A stretch of DNA of 64,000 bases from Clostridia bacterium (GTDB taxonomy: Bacteria > Bacillota > Clostridia > Lachnospirales > Anaerotignaceae). Of this stretch, positions 19,544 through 28,693 are shown one piece after another (position 1 is the first letter of the stretch; each line of letters opens with the position of its first letter). The translations under genes and the position numbers were made by a program. The stretch is taken from the NCBI GenBank assembly GCA_022651385.1, contig JALCQR010000001.1, positions 288,589 through 352,588 on the forward strand, given 5' to 3'. Under the pieces are notes generated by a model. The model saw nothing but the letters and a program-made list of their open reading frames with translations. It did no database searches and was not told where the DNA came from.

Positions 19544-20710
19544 ATGAAATTTAAAGGATACAGAAGACCCGACGGCAGAGCGGGTATTAGAAATCATATA
19601 CTTATATTGCCTTGTTCTCTTTGTGCAAGCGAGACGGCAAGATTCATTGCTTCTCAGGTTCCGGGAGCAGTTTATATACCTAACCAAGGCGGATGTGCAA
19701 TGGCTGCCGCAGACTTGGAAATAACTTTAAAAGTTCTTTCAGGATTTGCTGCAAACCCAAATGTTTTTGGTACGGTTGTTGTGGGAAATACATGTGAAAA
19801 TGTACAGGCTTCACTTCTTTGTGAAAGAATAAAAGAATTAACAAACAAACCTCTTAAAAGCGTTGTTATAAGAGATGTAGGCGGCACAATAAAAGCTGCT
19901 GAAATCGGTGTAAAATATGCAATGGAAATGAGTATGGAAGCATCTAAATGTGAAAAAGAAGATATTGACATGTCTGAGATTGTTTTTGCAACAGAATGCG
20001 GCGGAAGCGACCCTACAAGCGGGCTTGCCGCAAATCCAACTTTGGGATATGTAAGCGATAAAATGGTATCTCTCGGCGCTATAAGCATACTTTCTGAGAC
20101 ATCCGAGCTTGTAGGAACAGAGGACATACTTGCTCCGCGATGTGTGAACAATAAAGTGTCAGAAAAATTACTTAAGATAATAAAAGACAATGAGGATTAT
20201 TTTACACTTCACGGTGAAAGTCTGAGAGACGGAAATCCTTCAGTAGGCAATAAACAAGGAGGACTTACCACATTGGAAGAAAAATCCCTCGGCTGTATTC
20301 ATAAATGCGGTACTTCAACAATAATGGAAGTTTACGGCTATGGTGAACAAATTGACAGAAACAAAAAAGGTCTGGTTGTAATGGATACGCCGGGACAGGA
20401 TATTGCTTCCGTTGCGGCAATGGTAGCCGGAGGAGCTCAGATTGTGGTATTTACAACAGGAAGGGGAACGCCTACCGGAAATGGAATTGTGCCTGTAATA
20501 AAAATGACTGGAAACAGTGAAACTTTTGGCCTTATGAAAGACAACATTGATTTTGACGCAAGTGCAATTATAGATGGAAAAGCCGGAATTGAGGACACGG
20601 GAGAAAAACTTTTTGAGCTTGTAACGGAAGTAATTAACGGCAAAAAAAGCAAAGCCGAAGCATTGGGCTTTAATGATATGTCACTTGCAAGAAAATGCAA
20701 TTTTTGTTGA
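19544..20710 (+). CDS. UxaA-family dehydratase, large subunit (altronate/galactarate dehydratase-like)
   Basis: Encodes 388 aa. It begins MKFKGYRRPDGRAGIRNH, the standard start of the UxaA C-terminal domain family, and carries ATECGGSDPTSGLAANP and several conserved cysteines (including CIHKCGTST) that may bind an iron centre. These enzymes remove water from sugar acids to give 2-keto-3-deoxy acids. GTG 19535 is in frame but lies in the AAGGAG site, so ATG 19544 is preferred. The substrate cannot be told from sequence. Confidence 0.88.
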   Translation: MKFKGYRRPDGRAGIRNHILILPCSLCASETARFIASQVPGAVYIPNQGGCAMAAADLEITLKVLSGFAANPNVFGTVVVGNTCENVQASLLCERIKELTNKPLKSVVIRDVGGTIKAAEIGVKYAMEMSMEASKCEKEDIDMSEIVFATECGGSDPTSGLAANPTLGYVSDKMVSLGAISILSETSELVGTEDILAPRCVNNKVSEKLLKIIKDNEDYFTLHGESLRDGNPSVGNKQGGLTTLEEKSLGCIHKCGTSTIMEVYGYGEQIDRNKKGLVVMDTPGQDIASVAAMVAGGAQIVVFTTGRGTPTGNGIVPVIKMTGNSETFGLMKDNIDFDASAIIDGKAGIEDTGEKLFELVTEVINGKKSKAEALGFNDMSLARKCNFC

Positions 20711-20732
20711 TATATGAAGGGAGAAAATACAA

Positions 20733-22040
20733 ATGACATTTATTGATTTTCCGGAAATGAATTTTCCGGTTCAGGGAATTGAAGATGTGCCTATGCCTAA
20801 AATGGTTAGGATAAAGGAAAAATATGAGGATGATAAAATTGATGACGTGAGAGCACACATTGAAAGTGAAATGGATAACCTTGAAATCGATAAGGCTGCC
20901 CTTAAGGGGAAATCAATTGCCATAACTGTAGGAAGCCGAGGTATACCAAGCCTTCCGGTACTTGTAAAATCAATATGCGACAAGCTTAAAGAATGGGGAG
21001 CAAAACCGTTTATAATTCCTGCAATGGGAAGCCACGGAGGCGGTACTGCCGAGGGAAACTTGGAAGTAATAAACGGCTACGGAATAACAGAAGAAGCAAT
21101 GGAAGTGCCTATAAAGGCTTCAATGGACGTAGTTCTTGTAGGACAAATGGAGGATTCCGCACACACACCTATTTACTGTGACAAATATGCGGCAGAAGCA
21201 GACGGAATTGTTCTTTTCAATAAAGTTAAACCGCATACTGATTTCAAAGGTTATAACGAAAGCGGTATATGCAAAATGATTGCCATTGGTATTGCAAAAC
21301 ACACAGGCTGCTCATGGTTTCACAAACAGGGATTTGACACTTTTGGTGAAAGGATACCGATTGTGGCAAAAGAATTTCTTCAGAAGATGAATGTAATAAT
21401 GGGAATCGGCGTTGTGCAGAATGCATATGATGAAATATCAGAGATAAAAGCCTTTCCCAAAGATAAGATAATGGAAGGCGACCACGAACTGCTTCAAATT
21501 GCCAAAAGAAGACTTCCGAGAATGAAGTTTGACAATATAGATGTACTTATTATAGACAAAATTGGCAAAAATATAAGCGGCGAAGGCGCAGACCCTAATG
21601 TAACAGGACGTGGATTTATGCCGTATTTCAAGGATGATTTCCACTGCAAGAAGCTCTTTATAAGAGGACTTACAGAGCAGAGCCACCACAATGCCTGCGG
21701 CCTTGGGCTTGCGGATATAACAACGAGAAGATGTCTTAATTCCTGTGATTGGGCAAGCACTTGGATAAACCTTTCAACAAACACAATGATAGACGGAGGA
21801 AAAATACCTGTATATCAGAACAATGACTTTGAGGCACTGCGCCTTGCAATAAGGACATGCACAAAAATTGACTACTCAAAGGCAAGAGTTGCAAGAATAC
21901 ATGATACACTTTCTTTAAGTGAACTTGAAATATCGGAAAGTCTTATTCCTGATGTCATGAACAGGGACGATGTTGAGATTGTATCTGAGCCTTATGATTT
22001 ACAGTTTGACAAAGACGGGTATCTGGAAGATTTTAAATAA
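20733..22040 (+). CDS. LarA-like nickel-pincer-nucleotide-dependent isomerase (DUF2088)
   Basis: Encodes 435 aa. GSHGGGTAEGN (H101), VKPHTDFKG (H168) and ESGICKM (K181) appear to correspond to the two catalytic histidines (H108, H174) and the pincer-linked lysine (K184) of lactate racemase LarA. LarA homologues racemise or epimerise 2-hydroxy acids by hydride transfer on a Ni-pincer cofactor. Grouped with UxaA-type genes, it more likely acts on a sugar acid than on lactate. The cofactor-building genes larB, larC and larE are not in the window. Confidence 0.85.
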   Translation: MTFIDFPEMNFPVQGIEDVPMPKMVRIKEKYEDDKIDDVRAHIESEMDNLEIDKAALKGKSIAITVGSRGIPSLPVLVKSICDKLKEWGAKPFIIPAMGSHGGGTAEGNLEVINGYGITEEAMEVPIKASMDVVLVGQMEDSAHTPIYCDKYAAEADGIVLFNKVKPHTDFKGYNESGICKMIAIGIAKHTGCSWFHKQGFDTFGERIPIVAKEFLQKMNVIMGIGVVQNAYDEISEIKAFPKDKIMEGDHELLQIAKRRLPRMKFDNIDVLIIDKIGKNISGEGADPNVTGRGFMPYFKDDFHCKKLFIRGLTEQSHHNACGLGLADITTRRCLNSCDWASTWINLSTNTMIDGGKIPVYQNNDFEALRLAIRTCTKIDYSKARVARIHDTLSLSELEISESLIPDVMNRDDVEIVSEPYDLQFDKDGYLEDFK

Positions 22041-22102
22041 AATTAAATAAAAATTGAATATACAAAGCAGTATCAAAAATAGAATGATATGAGGTGATTT
22101 TT

Positions 22103-23278
22103 TTGAAAAGACTCATAACGTTTGTTTTGATACTGCTTTTTTTGATGAAAATAAGTGCATATGGAGCCGAACTTCCTAAAGTAAAAGCACAGGGTGCATG
22201 TCTTATGGATTATGAAACAGGCCGTGTTTTATATGAAAAAAATATGAATGAGCCTTTGCCCATGGCAAGCACAACCAAAATTATGACATGTATTATAGCA
22301 CTTGAATCGGGAAAGCTTGAAGACATTGTAACTGCATCTTCTAATGCAGCAAAAACACCTAAAGTCAGGCTTGGGCTAAAAAAAGGCGAAAAGCACAGGC
22401 TATATGATTTGCTTTATCCGCTTATGCTGATTTCCGGAAATGACTGTGCAGTTGCAATTGCTGAGCATATAGGAGGAAGCATACAGGGGTTTGCTGATAT
22501 TATGAACAAGAAAGCTAAAGAAATTGGGGCTCGTGATACGGAGTTTGTAACTCCAAACGGCCTTGATTCAGGAAATCATCATTCTACTGCTTATGACATG
22601 GCCTTAATAACACGGTATGCTTTAAAAAATGAAAAATTCAGAAAAATAATTGCAACGCGCCAAATAACCATACCTCTTAAAAACAGTGACGAAAAAAGCT
22701 ATACTGTTTCATCAAAAAACAGACTTCTTAATGAATTTGACGGAGCCATAGGAGTTAAAACAGGTTTTACAGGAAAAGCCGGAAACTGTTTTGTGGGTGC
22801 CGCAGAAAGAAACGGCCTTACACTTATTTCCGTTAATCTTGCAAGCGGATGGGGCAGCGCCGGCAAACAGCAAAAATGGAGAGACGCGAAAAACATGCTA
22901 AACTATGGATTTGACAACTACAAAAAATATAAAATAGCCGAAAAGGGGAAAATTTTAGGCAATACAAGTGTTACATTTTCAAACACAAAAGAAGTACCGG
23001 TTGTATGTGACAGCGACGGATATGCTGTGATTACCGATGAGGAGTACAAGGACCTGAAAGTACATACTGACTTTAAAAAAAATACGGATGCACCAGTACA
23101 TACAGGAGATTTAATGGGTACTATGACTATATCCACAGATTTGGGAGAAACACTGTTTAAGTGCAACGTAGTTGCTGCAAACAATGCGGAAAGGTTTAAA
23201 TTTAAGGACTCATTTAAAAGAATAATGGAAATATGGTTTAAAAACTGGATAAACGATTATTTAAAAAGTGTAAGTTAA
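22103..23278 (+). CDS. D-alanyl-D-alanine carboxypeptidase (PBP5/DacF type)
   Basis: Encodes 391 aa with a TTG start; the GAGGTG site lies 8 nt upstream (an in-frame GTG at 22094 sits inside it). A signal peptide (1-22) is followed by the class A low-molecular-mass PBP motifs: SxxK as STTK, SxN as SGN and KTG as KTGFTG. After the catalytic domain comes the beta-rich C-terminal domain and a final amphipathic stretch (KRIMEIWFKNWIND) for membrane attachment. It trims stem peptides of peptidoglycan and in spore formers may act during sporulation. Confidence 0.92.
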   Translation: MKRLITFVLILLFLMKISAYGAELPKVKAQGACLMDYETGRVLYEKNMNEPLPMASTTKIMTCIIALESGKLEDIVTASSNAAKTPKVRLGLKKGEKHRLYDLLYPLMLISGNDCAVAIAEHIGGSIQGFADIMNKKAKEIGARDTEFVTPNGLDSGNHHSTAYDMALITRYALKNEKFRKIIATRQITIPLKNSDEKSYTVSSKNRLLNEFDGAIGVKTGFTGKAGNCFVGAAERNGLTLISVNLASGWGSAGKQQKWRDAKNMLNYGFDNYKKYKIAEKGKILGNTSVTFSNTKEVPVVCDSDGYAVITDEEYKDLKVHTDFKKNTDAPVHTGDLMGTMTISTDLGETLFKCNVVAANNAERFKFKDSFKRIMEIWFKNWINDYLKSVS

Positions 23279-23284
23279 GCAAAA

Positions 23285-23590
23285 AAGAGTCTTGCCGCAT
23301 AAAACAGCAAGGCTCAGAATGTCGAAAAAGTTATCGTCAAAAGTAATTTTGCACAATAGTAATTACTTGTGCGAAGCTTATTAAAGTTTAGAGTCGGCCT
23401 TTTTAAAGGCTGGCAGGGTTTGGGACAGAGTCTCAAGGTCTTAATATTTGCTTAAAGCGCATTTTTAAAGGGGTTAGGGGAGCTTTTTGCAAGTGAAAAA
23501 ACTCCCCTAAATTATTCTTTTGTGCAATTTTATTTTTGATATAGGTTTTCCTGCACACTGAGCCTTGCCGCATAAAACAGCAAGGCTTAA
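23285..23590. repeat. Hairpin-rich intergenic element bounded by two 27-bp repeats
   Basis: Two same-orientation copies of a 27-bp hairpin (AGYCTTGCCGCATAAAACAG followed by CAAGGCT) lie at 23288-23314 and 23561-23587. Between them are at least four more inverted repeats: GCACAA/TTGTGC (23351-23372), GCCTTTTTAAAGGC (about 23397-23410), TTGGGAC/GTCTCAA (about 23419-23435), and TTAGGGGAG/CTCCCCTAA (about 23474-23511). No coding sequence. It could be a miniature mobile element or an RNA gene; I cannot tell which. Confidence 0.6.
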
Positions 23591-23594
23591 ATAT

Positions 23595-25046
23595 TTATTG
23601 ATTTTCTCTTATCATTCTTTCTTTTAAAACATAAAGATTTTCGGACAAATCAACAGGTACTTTATGCGGATTTTTAAGACGCTTGTGCTCATCCCATAAA
23701 GTATTAAGTTCTTTCTTGGCATAAGCCATTATTTCTTTTGTTGAAGGCAATGAATATATACATTTTCCGTCAACAAATACTGGTACAAGAAGGTCTCTAA
23801 GATAATATGAACCTGGTTTTAAAGTCATCTGGCGCCATGTTGCGTTTTCATCAAAAATAGTAAGAGATTTTGTCTCATCATACTGTTCATTGTCAAGCGC
23901 TATTAAATCAGCTTTTATTTTATTTGTGTTTTTGTCATATATTCTTATTACCTTTTTTATACCGGGATTTGTTATTTTCCATGGATTGTTTGATAGCTTT
24001 ATTTTTGGTATGAAATTTCCATTCTCATCGGTTTCGGCCGATAACTTGTAAACACCGCCGAATGACGGACAATCATCACTTGTTATAAGACGGGTTCCGA
24101 CTCCCCAAGAATTTATTTTTGCTCCCTGCGTTTTAAGACTTGCTATAATGTATTCGTCAAGGTCGCCTGAGGCACTGATTGTTGCGTCGTTAAATCCGGC
24201 TTCGTCAAGCATCTGCCTTGCCTTTTTTGAAAGATAAGCTAAATCGCCGCTGTCAAGACGTATGCCGTAATTTTTAAGTTCCATTCCTGAATTACGCATT
24301 TCTTTAAAACATTCAATTGCGTCGGGAACACCTTGTTCAAGAGTATTATAAGTATCAACAAGCAATGTGCATGCCTTAGGAAACTTTTTAGCGTATGCTT
24401 TGAAAGCCTCAATCTCTGTAGGAAAACTCATAACCCAACTGTGCGCATGTGTACCCATTACAGGCACGTCAAAAAGTTTTCCTGCAAGGACATTGCTTGT
24501 ACCAGCACATCCGCCTATCATAGCCGCTCTTGCGCCTAAAGTTCCGGCATCAGGCCCTTGGGCACGTCTTAAACCAAACTCAAGTATCGGATCACCCTGA
24601 GCAGACCATACTACTCTTGCTGTTTTTGTTGCAATAAGACTTTGATGATTTATAATATTGAGCAGAGCTGTTTCAACAAGCTGAGCCTGCATTATTGGTG
24701 CTTTTACACGCATAAGAGGCTCCATTGGAAATACCACTGTACCCTCAGGAATAGCAAATATTTCACCTGTGAAACGGAAATTGCGTAGATAATCTAAGAA
24801 ATCTTCACTGAAAACATTGAGACTTCTTAAATACACTATATCATCTTCGGAAAAATGAAGACTTTGAATATACTCTATTGCCTGCTGGAGACCACATGCA
24901 ATAGCATAACCGTTTTTACTTGGGTTTTCGCGATAAAATAAATCAAAAACAGCGCTTTTTTCTTCCTGCTTGCTTTTGAAATATCCCTGCATCATCGTAA
25001 GCTCATAAAAATCTGTGAGCAGGGTAAGATCTGTTCTGTACATCAT
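23595..25046 (-). CDS. pncB: Nicotinate phosphoribosyltransferase
   Basis: Encodes 483 aa. It starts YRTDLTLLTDFYELTMMQGYF and carries EFGLRRAQG, MGTHAHSWVMSF (with the histidine phosphorylated in this family) and LDSGDLAYLSK. The enzyme joins nicotinate to PRPP for NAD salvage, complementing nadD and nadE elsewhere in the window. Three start codons occur in a row (GTG 25049, ATG 25046, ATG 25043); ATG 25046 has the best spacing (7 nt) from AAAGGA. Confidence 0.95.
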   Translation of the reverse strand: MMYRTDLTLLTDFYELTMMQGYFKSKQEEKSAVFDLFYRENPSKNGYAIACGLQQAIEYIQSLHFSEDDIVYLRSLNVFSEDFLDYLRNFRFTGEIFAIPEGTVVFPMEPLMRVKAPIMQAQLVETALLNIINHQSLIATKTARVVWSAQGDPILEFGLRRAQGPDAGTLGARAAMIGGCAGTSNVLAGKLFDVPVMGTHAHSWVMSFPTEIEAFKAYAKKFPKACTLLVDTYNTLEQGVPDAIECFKEMRNSGMELKNYGIRLDSGDLAYLSKKARQMLDEAGFNDATISASGDLDEYIIASLKTQGAKINSWGVGTRLITSDDCPSFGGVYKLSAETDENGNFIPKIKLSNNPWKITNPGIKKVIRIYDKNTNKIKADLIALDNEQYDETKSLTIFDENATWRQMTLKPGSYYLRDLLVPVFVDGKCIYSLPSTKEIMAYAKKELNTLWDEHKRLKNPHKVPVDLSENLYVLKERMIRENQ

Positions 25047-25287
25047 CACTGCATCCTTTCCGTTACTGCCGTTTAGTTTTATTGTACAATGGAAATATTA
25101 ATTATATTAACTCATAATTATACTACTAACATTTGTAAAAAACAATTAAATATATATAATTTGAACATTTTTTTAAAGCTTATTTTTCATTTTTTTATTG
25201 AAAAGTTGCAAATATATGTATTTGTGTGGTAGTATAACTTAAGTTAAATATTGAAAACAAAATGTTTTGAACATTAGGAGGATAAAA

Positions 25288-25998
25288 ATGGAAGTTCGAC
25301 TTCAAAAATTTTTGGCTGAGGCCGGAATAGCCTCAAGAAGAAAATCGGAAGAATTAATACTTAAAGGCAAAGTTCAGGTAAACGGTGTAACTGTAACAGA
25401 ACTTGGAACAAAAGTTGACGACAAACTTGACACAGTTACCTTTAACGGAAAACGTGTTGGAGAAGAAAGACATGTTTATATAATGCTTAATAAGCCGGAG
25501 GGTTTTGTTACAACGGCAAAAGACCAATTTGACAGGCCTACCGTTATGGATCTAATAAAAGGTGTTAAAGAAAGGGTTGTTCCTGTAGGCAGGCTTGATT
25601 ATGATACATCTGGACTTTTGCTTTTGACAAATGACGGTGACCTTACTTTTAAATTGACTCATCCAAGCAAGAAAATTGAAAAAACTTATTCGGCTAAACT
25701 TTTTGGAAAGCCTACAGATGAAAACATAAAGGAGTTTGCCGAGGGAATAGAAATAGACACCGGAAAGACACATCCGGCAAAAATTGAAATAATAGAGGAT
25801 CTTGGAAAATACTGTTTATGCAACATTACCATTACCGAAGGCAAAAACAGACAGGTAAGAAAAATGTGCGACGCAATCAAACATCCGGTGGCAACACTTA
25901 AAAGAGTCGGGACAGGAAAACTTAATCTTGGGGATTTAAAAAAGGGAACGTACAGATATTTAACCGACAGTGAAGTTAAATATTTAAAATCTCTCTAA
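25288..25998 (+). CDS. rluB: Ribosomal large-subunit pseudouridine synthase, RsuA/RluB family
   Basis: Encodes 236 aa. An N-terminal S4 domain (VRLQKFLAEAGIASRRKSEELI) is followed by the synthase domain with GRLDYDTSGLLLLTNDGD, where the Asp of RLD is the nucleophile, and by GKNRQVRKM. By family this modifies helix 89-type positions of 23S rRNA. ATG 25288 follows an AGGAGG site; the in-frame extension to 25267 has no support. Assignment to RluB rather than RsuA is by clostridial convention. Confidence 0.88.
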   Translation: MEVRLQKFLAEAGIASRRKSEELILKGKVQVNGVTVTELGTKVDDKLDTVTFNGKRVGEERHVYIMLNKPEGFVTTAKDQFDRPTVMDLIKGVKERVVPVGRLDYDTSGLLLLTNDGDLTFKLTHPSKKIEKTYSAKLFGKPTDENIKEFAEGIEIDTGKTHPAKIEIIEDLGKYCLCNITITEGKNRQVRKMCDAIKHPVATLKRVGTGKLNLGDLKKGTYRYLTDSEVKYLKSL

Positions 25999-26013
25999 AA
26001 AATCAATTTTATG

Positions 26014-26053
26014 AAAAAAGACGGTAAAACTTTTGATTTTATTGTCTTTTTTT
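26014..26053 (+). terminator. Terminator after rluB
   Basis: AAAAAAGAC paired with GTCTTTTTTT around a 21-nt loop, 16 bp after the stop. The stem is A/T-rich, so it is of moderate strength. Confidence 0.5.
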
Positions 26054-26118
26054 GTTTAAAAAATCAGAAACAATATGATATAATGTGTTTGACAAAAATT
26101 TATATGTGAGGTTTGAAT

Positions 26119-26736
26119 ATGATTAAGCTTTATCTTATAAGACATGGAGAGACAGATTGGAACACTACAAAAAGGTTTCAAGGCTGGAGTGACATAGAAC
26201 TGAATAAAAATGGTCTTAAACAGGCAAAACTTCTTGGTGAAAGATTTAAAAAAATAAAAGTTGATGAAATTTACTCGTCACCGTTAAAAAGAGCTGTTAA
26301 AACAGCGGAGCCTATTGCTAAGGCTAACGGCATAGAGGTTAAGACCAATGAAAATTTTAAGGAAATAAATTTCGGAAAGTGGGAAGGCATGACTCGTGAC
26401 GAAATTTCTGAAATCTATGGTTCTGAGTTTGATGATTTTATAAAAGCTCCCGAGACACATACTTTTCCCGGGGAAATCAGTTTTGACAACGTTACAAAGC
26501 GCTTGGTAAGAGGGCTTAACGAGGTACTCAGAGGAAAAAACAATATGAGCATTGCAATTGTTTCCCATGGAGGAATTATAAGACTTATGATGAAATATTT
26601 GCTTGATATTCGTGAGCCTTGGTACAACAAAACTTGGGTAGACAATACTTCTATTACGTATATAGAAATAGGTAAGAATCACAACCTTCTTCGTGTGTTT
26701 AACGACAGTTCACATATAGAAAACGGAATACTTTAA
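26119..26736 (+). CDS. Histidine phosphatase family protein (phosphoglycerate mutase-like)
   Basis: Encodes 205 aa. LIRHGETDWN supplies the catalytic histidine (RHG motif), with FQGWSDIELN, SSPLKRAVKTAEP, FGKWEGMT and SHGGIIRLM also present. These fit the CobC/GpmB-type branch that includes alpha-ribazole phosphatase and broad-specificity phosphatases. The true substrate is unknown. ATG 26119 follows a GTGAGGT site. Confidence 0.85.
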   Translation: MIKLYLIRHGETDWNTTKRFQGWSDIELNKNGLKQAKLLGERFKKIKVDEIYSSPLKRAVKTAEPIAKANGIEVKTNENFKEINFGKWEGMTRDEISEIYGSEFDDFIKAPETHTFPGEISFDNVTKRLVRGLNEVLRGKNNMSIAIVSHGGIIRLMMKYLLDIREPWYNKTWVDNTSITYIEIGKNHNLLRVFNDSSHIENGIL

Positions 26737-26747
26737 AAGGTGAGAAA

Positions 26748-28001
26748 ATGGGAAAAGTAATTATAATAGGCGGCGGAGCTTCCGGTCTTATGGCAGCAGG
26801 TAAAGCGGCTCAAAGAGGAAACGAAGTTCATATATTTGAAAAAAACGACAGACTGGGAAAGAAAATTTATATTACAGGAAAAGGACGCTGCAACATAACA
26901 AATGACAGTGATGTTGAAAATTTTATAGCCAATATACCGGGAAATCCGTATTTCCTTTACAGTGCCCTTTATGGTTTTACAAGCGAGGACACGATTTCGT
27001 TTTTTAATTCACTTGGGTTAAAGACAAAAGTTGAAAGAGGAAACAGAGTTTTTCCTGTAACAGACAAAGCAGCGGACGTTGTTGCGGCTTTTGAAAAATA
27101 CATGAAAGAAATGAAAGTAAATATTCACCTTAATTCACCTGTAGACAGCATTATTATTAAGGATAAAAATGCAGTAGGAATAAAAACAAATGGAAAAGAA
27201 ATTTTATCGGATGCAGTTATTGTGGCCACAGGCGGATTGTCTTACCCGGGTACAGGCTCAACCGGAGACGGATACCGTTTTGCAAAAAAATGCGGGCATA
27301 CCGTGACAGACCTGTATCCGTCTCTTGTTCCGCTTAAAACTGAAGAAAAATGGTGTGCAGATCTTATGGGGCTCAGTCTTAAAAACGTAGCCATCACTCT
27401 TAAAGATGAAAAAGGCAAGAAAATATATACCGATTTCGGTGAAATGCTTTTTACGCATTTCGGTGTTTCCGGGCCTATGATTCTTTCGGCAAGCTGCCAC
27501 ATAACAGGTTTACCAGGAGGCAGGAAAGTAAAATTGTATATTGACCTTAAACCTGCTCTTGACGAAAAGGTTCTTGATAACAGAATAATTAGGGATTTTG
27601 AAAAATTTATAAATAAAAATTTCGCAAATTCACTGGACGAGCTTCTTCCTAAAAAGCTGATTCCGGTAATAATAAAACTTTCTGGAATAGATGAGTTTAA
27701 AAAAGTACATGATATTACAAAAGAAGAAAGAAAACGCCTTGTTTCTCTGATAAAGGCGCTTCCGCTTACTATAACCGGTGCAACCGGATTTAATGATGCT
27801 GTAGTAACCCGCGGCGGAATAAACGTCGACGAAATAAACCCTTCAACTATGGAATCTAAAATAATTAAAAATCTTTATTTTATAGGTGAGGTTCTTGACT
27901 GTGACGGATATACAGGAGGATTTAATCTTCAGATTGCGTTTAGCACAGGTTTTGCAGCAGGTAGTAATGTATGTAATTATGACTTGGAGGACAGAAAATG
28001 A
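26748..28001 (+). CDS. HI0933/YhiN-family FAD-dependent oxidoreductase
   Basis: Encodes 417 aa. The N-terminal dinucleotide fold GGGASGLMAAGKAA and EKNDRLGKKIYITGKGRCNITN are diagnostic for the HI0933 (BaiN-like) flavoproteins, as are VATGGLSYPGTGSTGDGY and the C-terminal GEVLDCDGYTGGFNLQIA FAD contact region. The physiological reaction is not established for most members. It lies between the phosphatase gene and cmk and overlaps cmk by 4 bp. Confidence 0.9.
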   Translation: MGKVIIIGGGASGLMAAGKAAQRGNEVHIFEKNDRLGKKIYITGKGRCNITNDSDVENFIANIPGNPYFLYSALYGFTSEDTISFFNSLGLKTKVERGNRVFPVTDKAADVVAAFEKYMKEMKVNIHLNSPVDSIIIKDKNAVGIKTNGKEILSDAVIVATGGLSYPGTGSTGDGYRFAKKCGHTVTDLYPSLVPLKTEEKWCADLMGLSLKNVAITLKDEKGKKIYTDFGEMLFTHFGVSGPMILSASCHITGLPGGRKVKLYIDLKPALDEKVLDNRIIRDFEKFINKNFANSLDELLPKKLIPVIIKLSGIDEFKKVHDITKEERKRLVSLIKALPLTITGATGFNDAVVTRGGINVDEINPSTMESKIIKNLYFIGEVLDCDGYTGGFNLQIAFSTGFAAGSNVCNYDLEDRK

Positions 28002-28693
28002 ATTATGCGGTTGCGGTTGACGGGCCCGCCGGAAGCGGAAAAAGCACTATTGCCAAATTAATAGCCAAAGATATGGGGCTTGTATATATTGACACAGGAG
28101 CAATGTACAGAACGGTTGGGCTATATTGTATAAAAAATGGTATTAATACCAAAAACAGTGAAGATGTAAAAAAAGTTATAAAAAACATAGATATGCAGAT
28201 AAAGCTTTCAGAAGGAAACCAAAAGATATTTCTTTCAGGAGAAGACGTGACAGACGAAATTCGTTCTGCCAAAGCCGGATTAGCTGCTTCGGATGTAGGA
28301 GCAATAGGAGAGGTAAGGAAAAAACTTGTAAGAATGCAGCAGAAAATGGCAGAGGGAACATCGGTTATTATGGACGGACGCGACATTGGCACAAATGTGC
28401 TTCCCAATGCTCTTGTTAAAATTTTTCTTGTGGCTTCTGTAGAAGTGAGGGCTGAAAGAAGATGCGGCGAGCTTGAAAAACTTGGCAAACCTTTTGATTT
28501 TGATACTATAAAAAAACAACTTGCCGAAAGAGACAAAAATGACTCGACAAGAAAACTTAATCCTCTAAGAAAAGCCGGTGATGCTGTTGAGGTAGATACA
28601 ACTTTTCTTAATATAGACGAAGTAAAAGAAAAAGTGGAAAAAATTATAAAGGCTAAAATTAGAGGTGGAAAAGATGAAAATAATTCTCGCTAA
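27998..28693 (+). CDS. cmk: Cytidylate kinase
   Basis: Encodes 231 aa. The P-loop GPAGSGKST, DTGAMYRT, DGRDIGTNV and the late ERDKNDSTRKLNPL motif identify the bacterial CMP/dCMP kinase. cmk directly before ispH-S1 is the conserved order in Clostridia. Its 3' end overlaps the ispH start by 20 bp. Confidence 0.96.
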   Translation: MNYAVAVDGPAGSGKSTIAKLIAKDMGLVYIDTGAMYRTVGLYCIKNGINTKNSEDVKKVIKNIDMQIKLSEGNQKIFLSGEDVTDEIRSAKAGLAASDVGAIGEVRKKLVRMQQKMAEGTSVIMDGRDIGTNVLPNALVKIFLVASVEVRAERRCGELEKLGKPFDFDTIKKQLAERDKNDSTRKLNPLRKAGDAVEVDTTFLNIDEVKEKVEKIIKAKIRGGKDENNSR

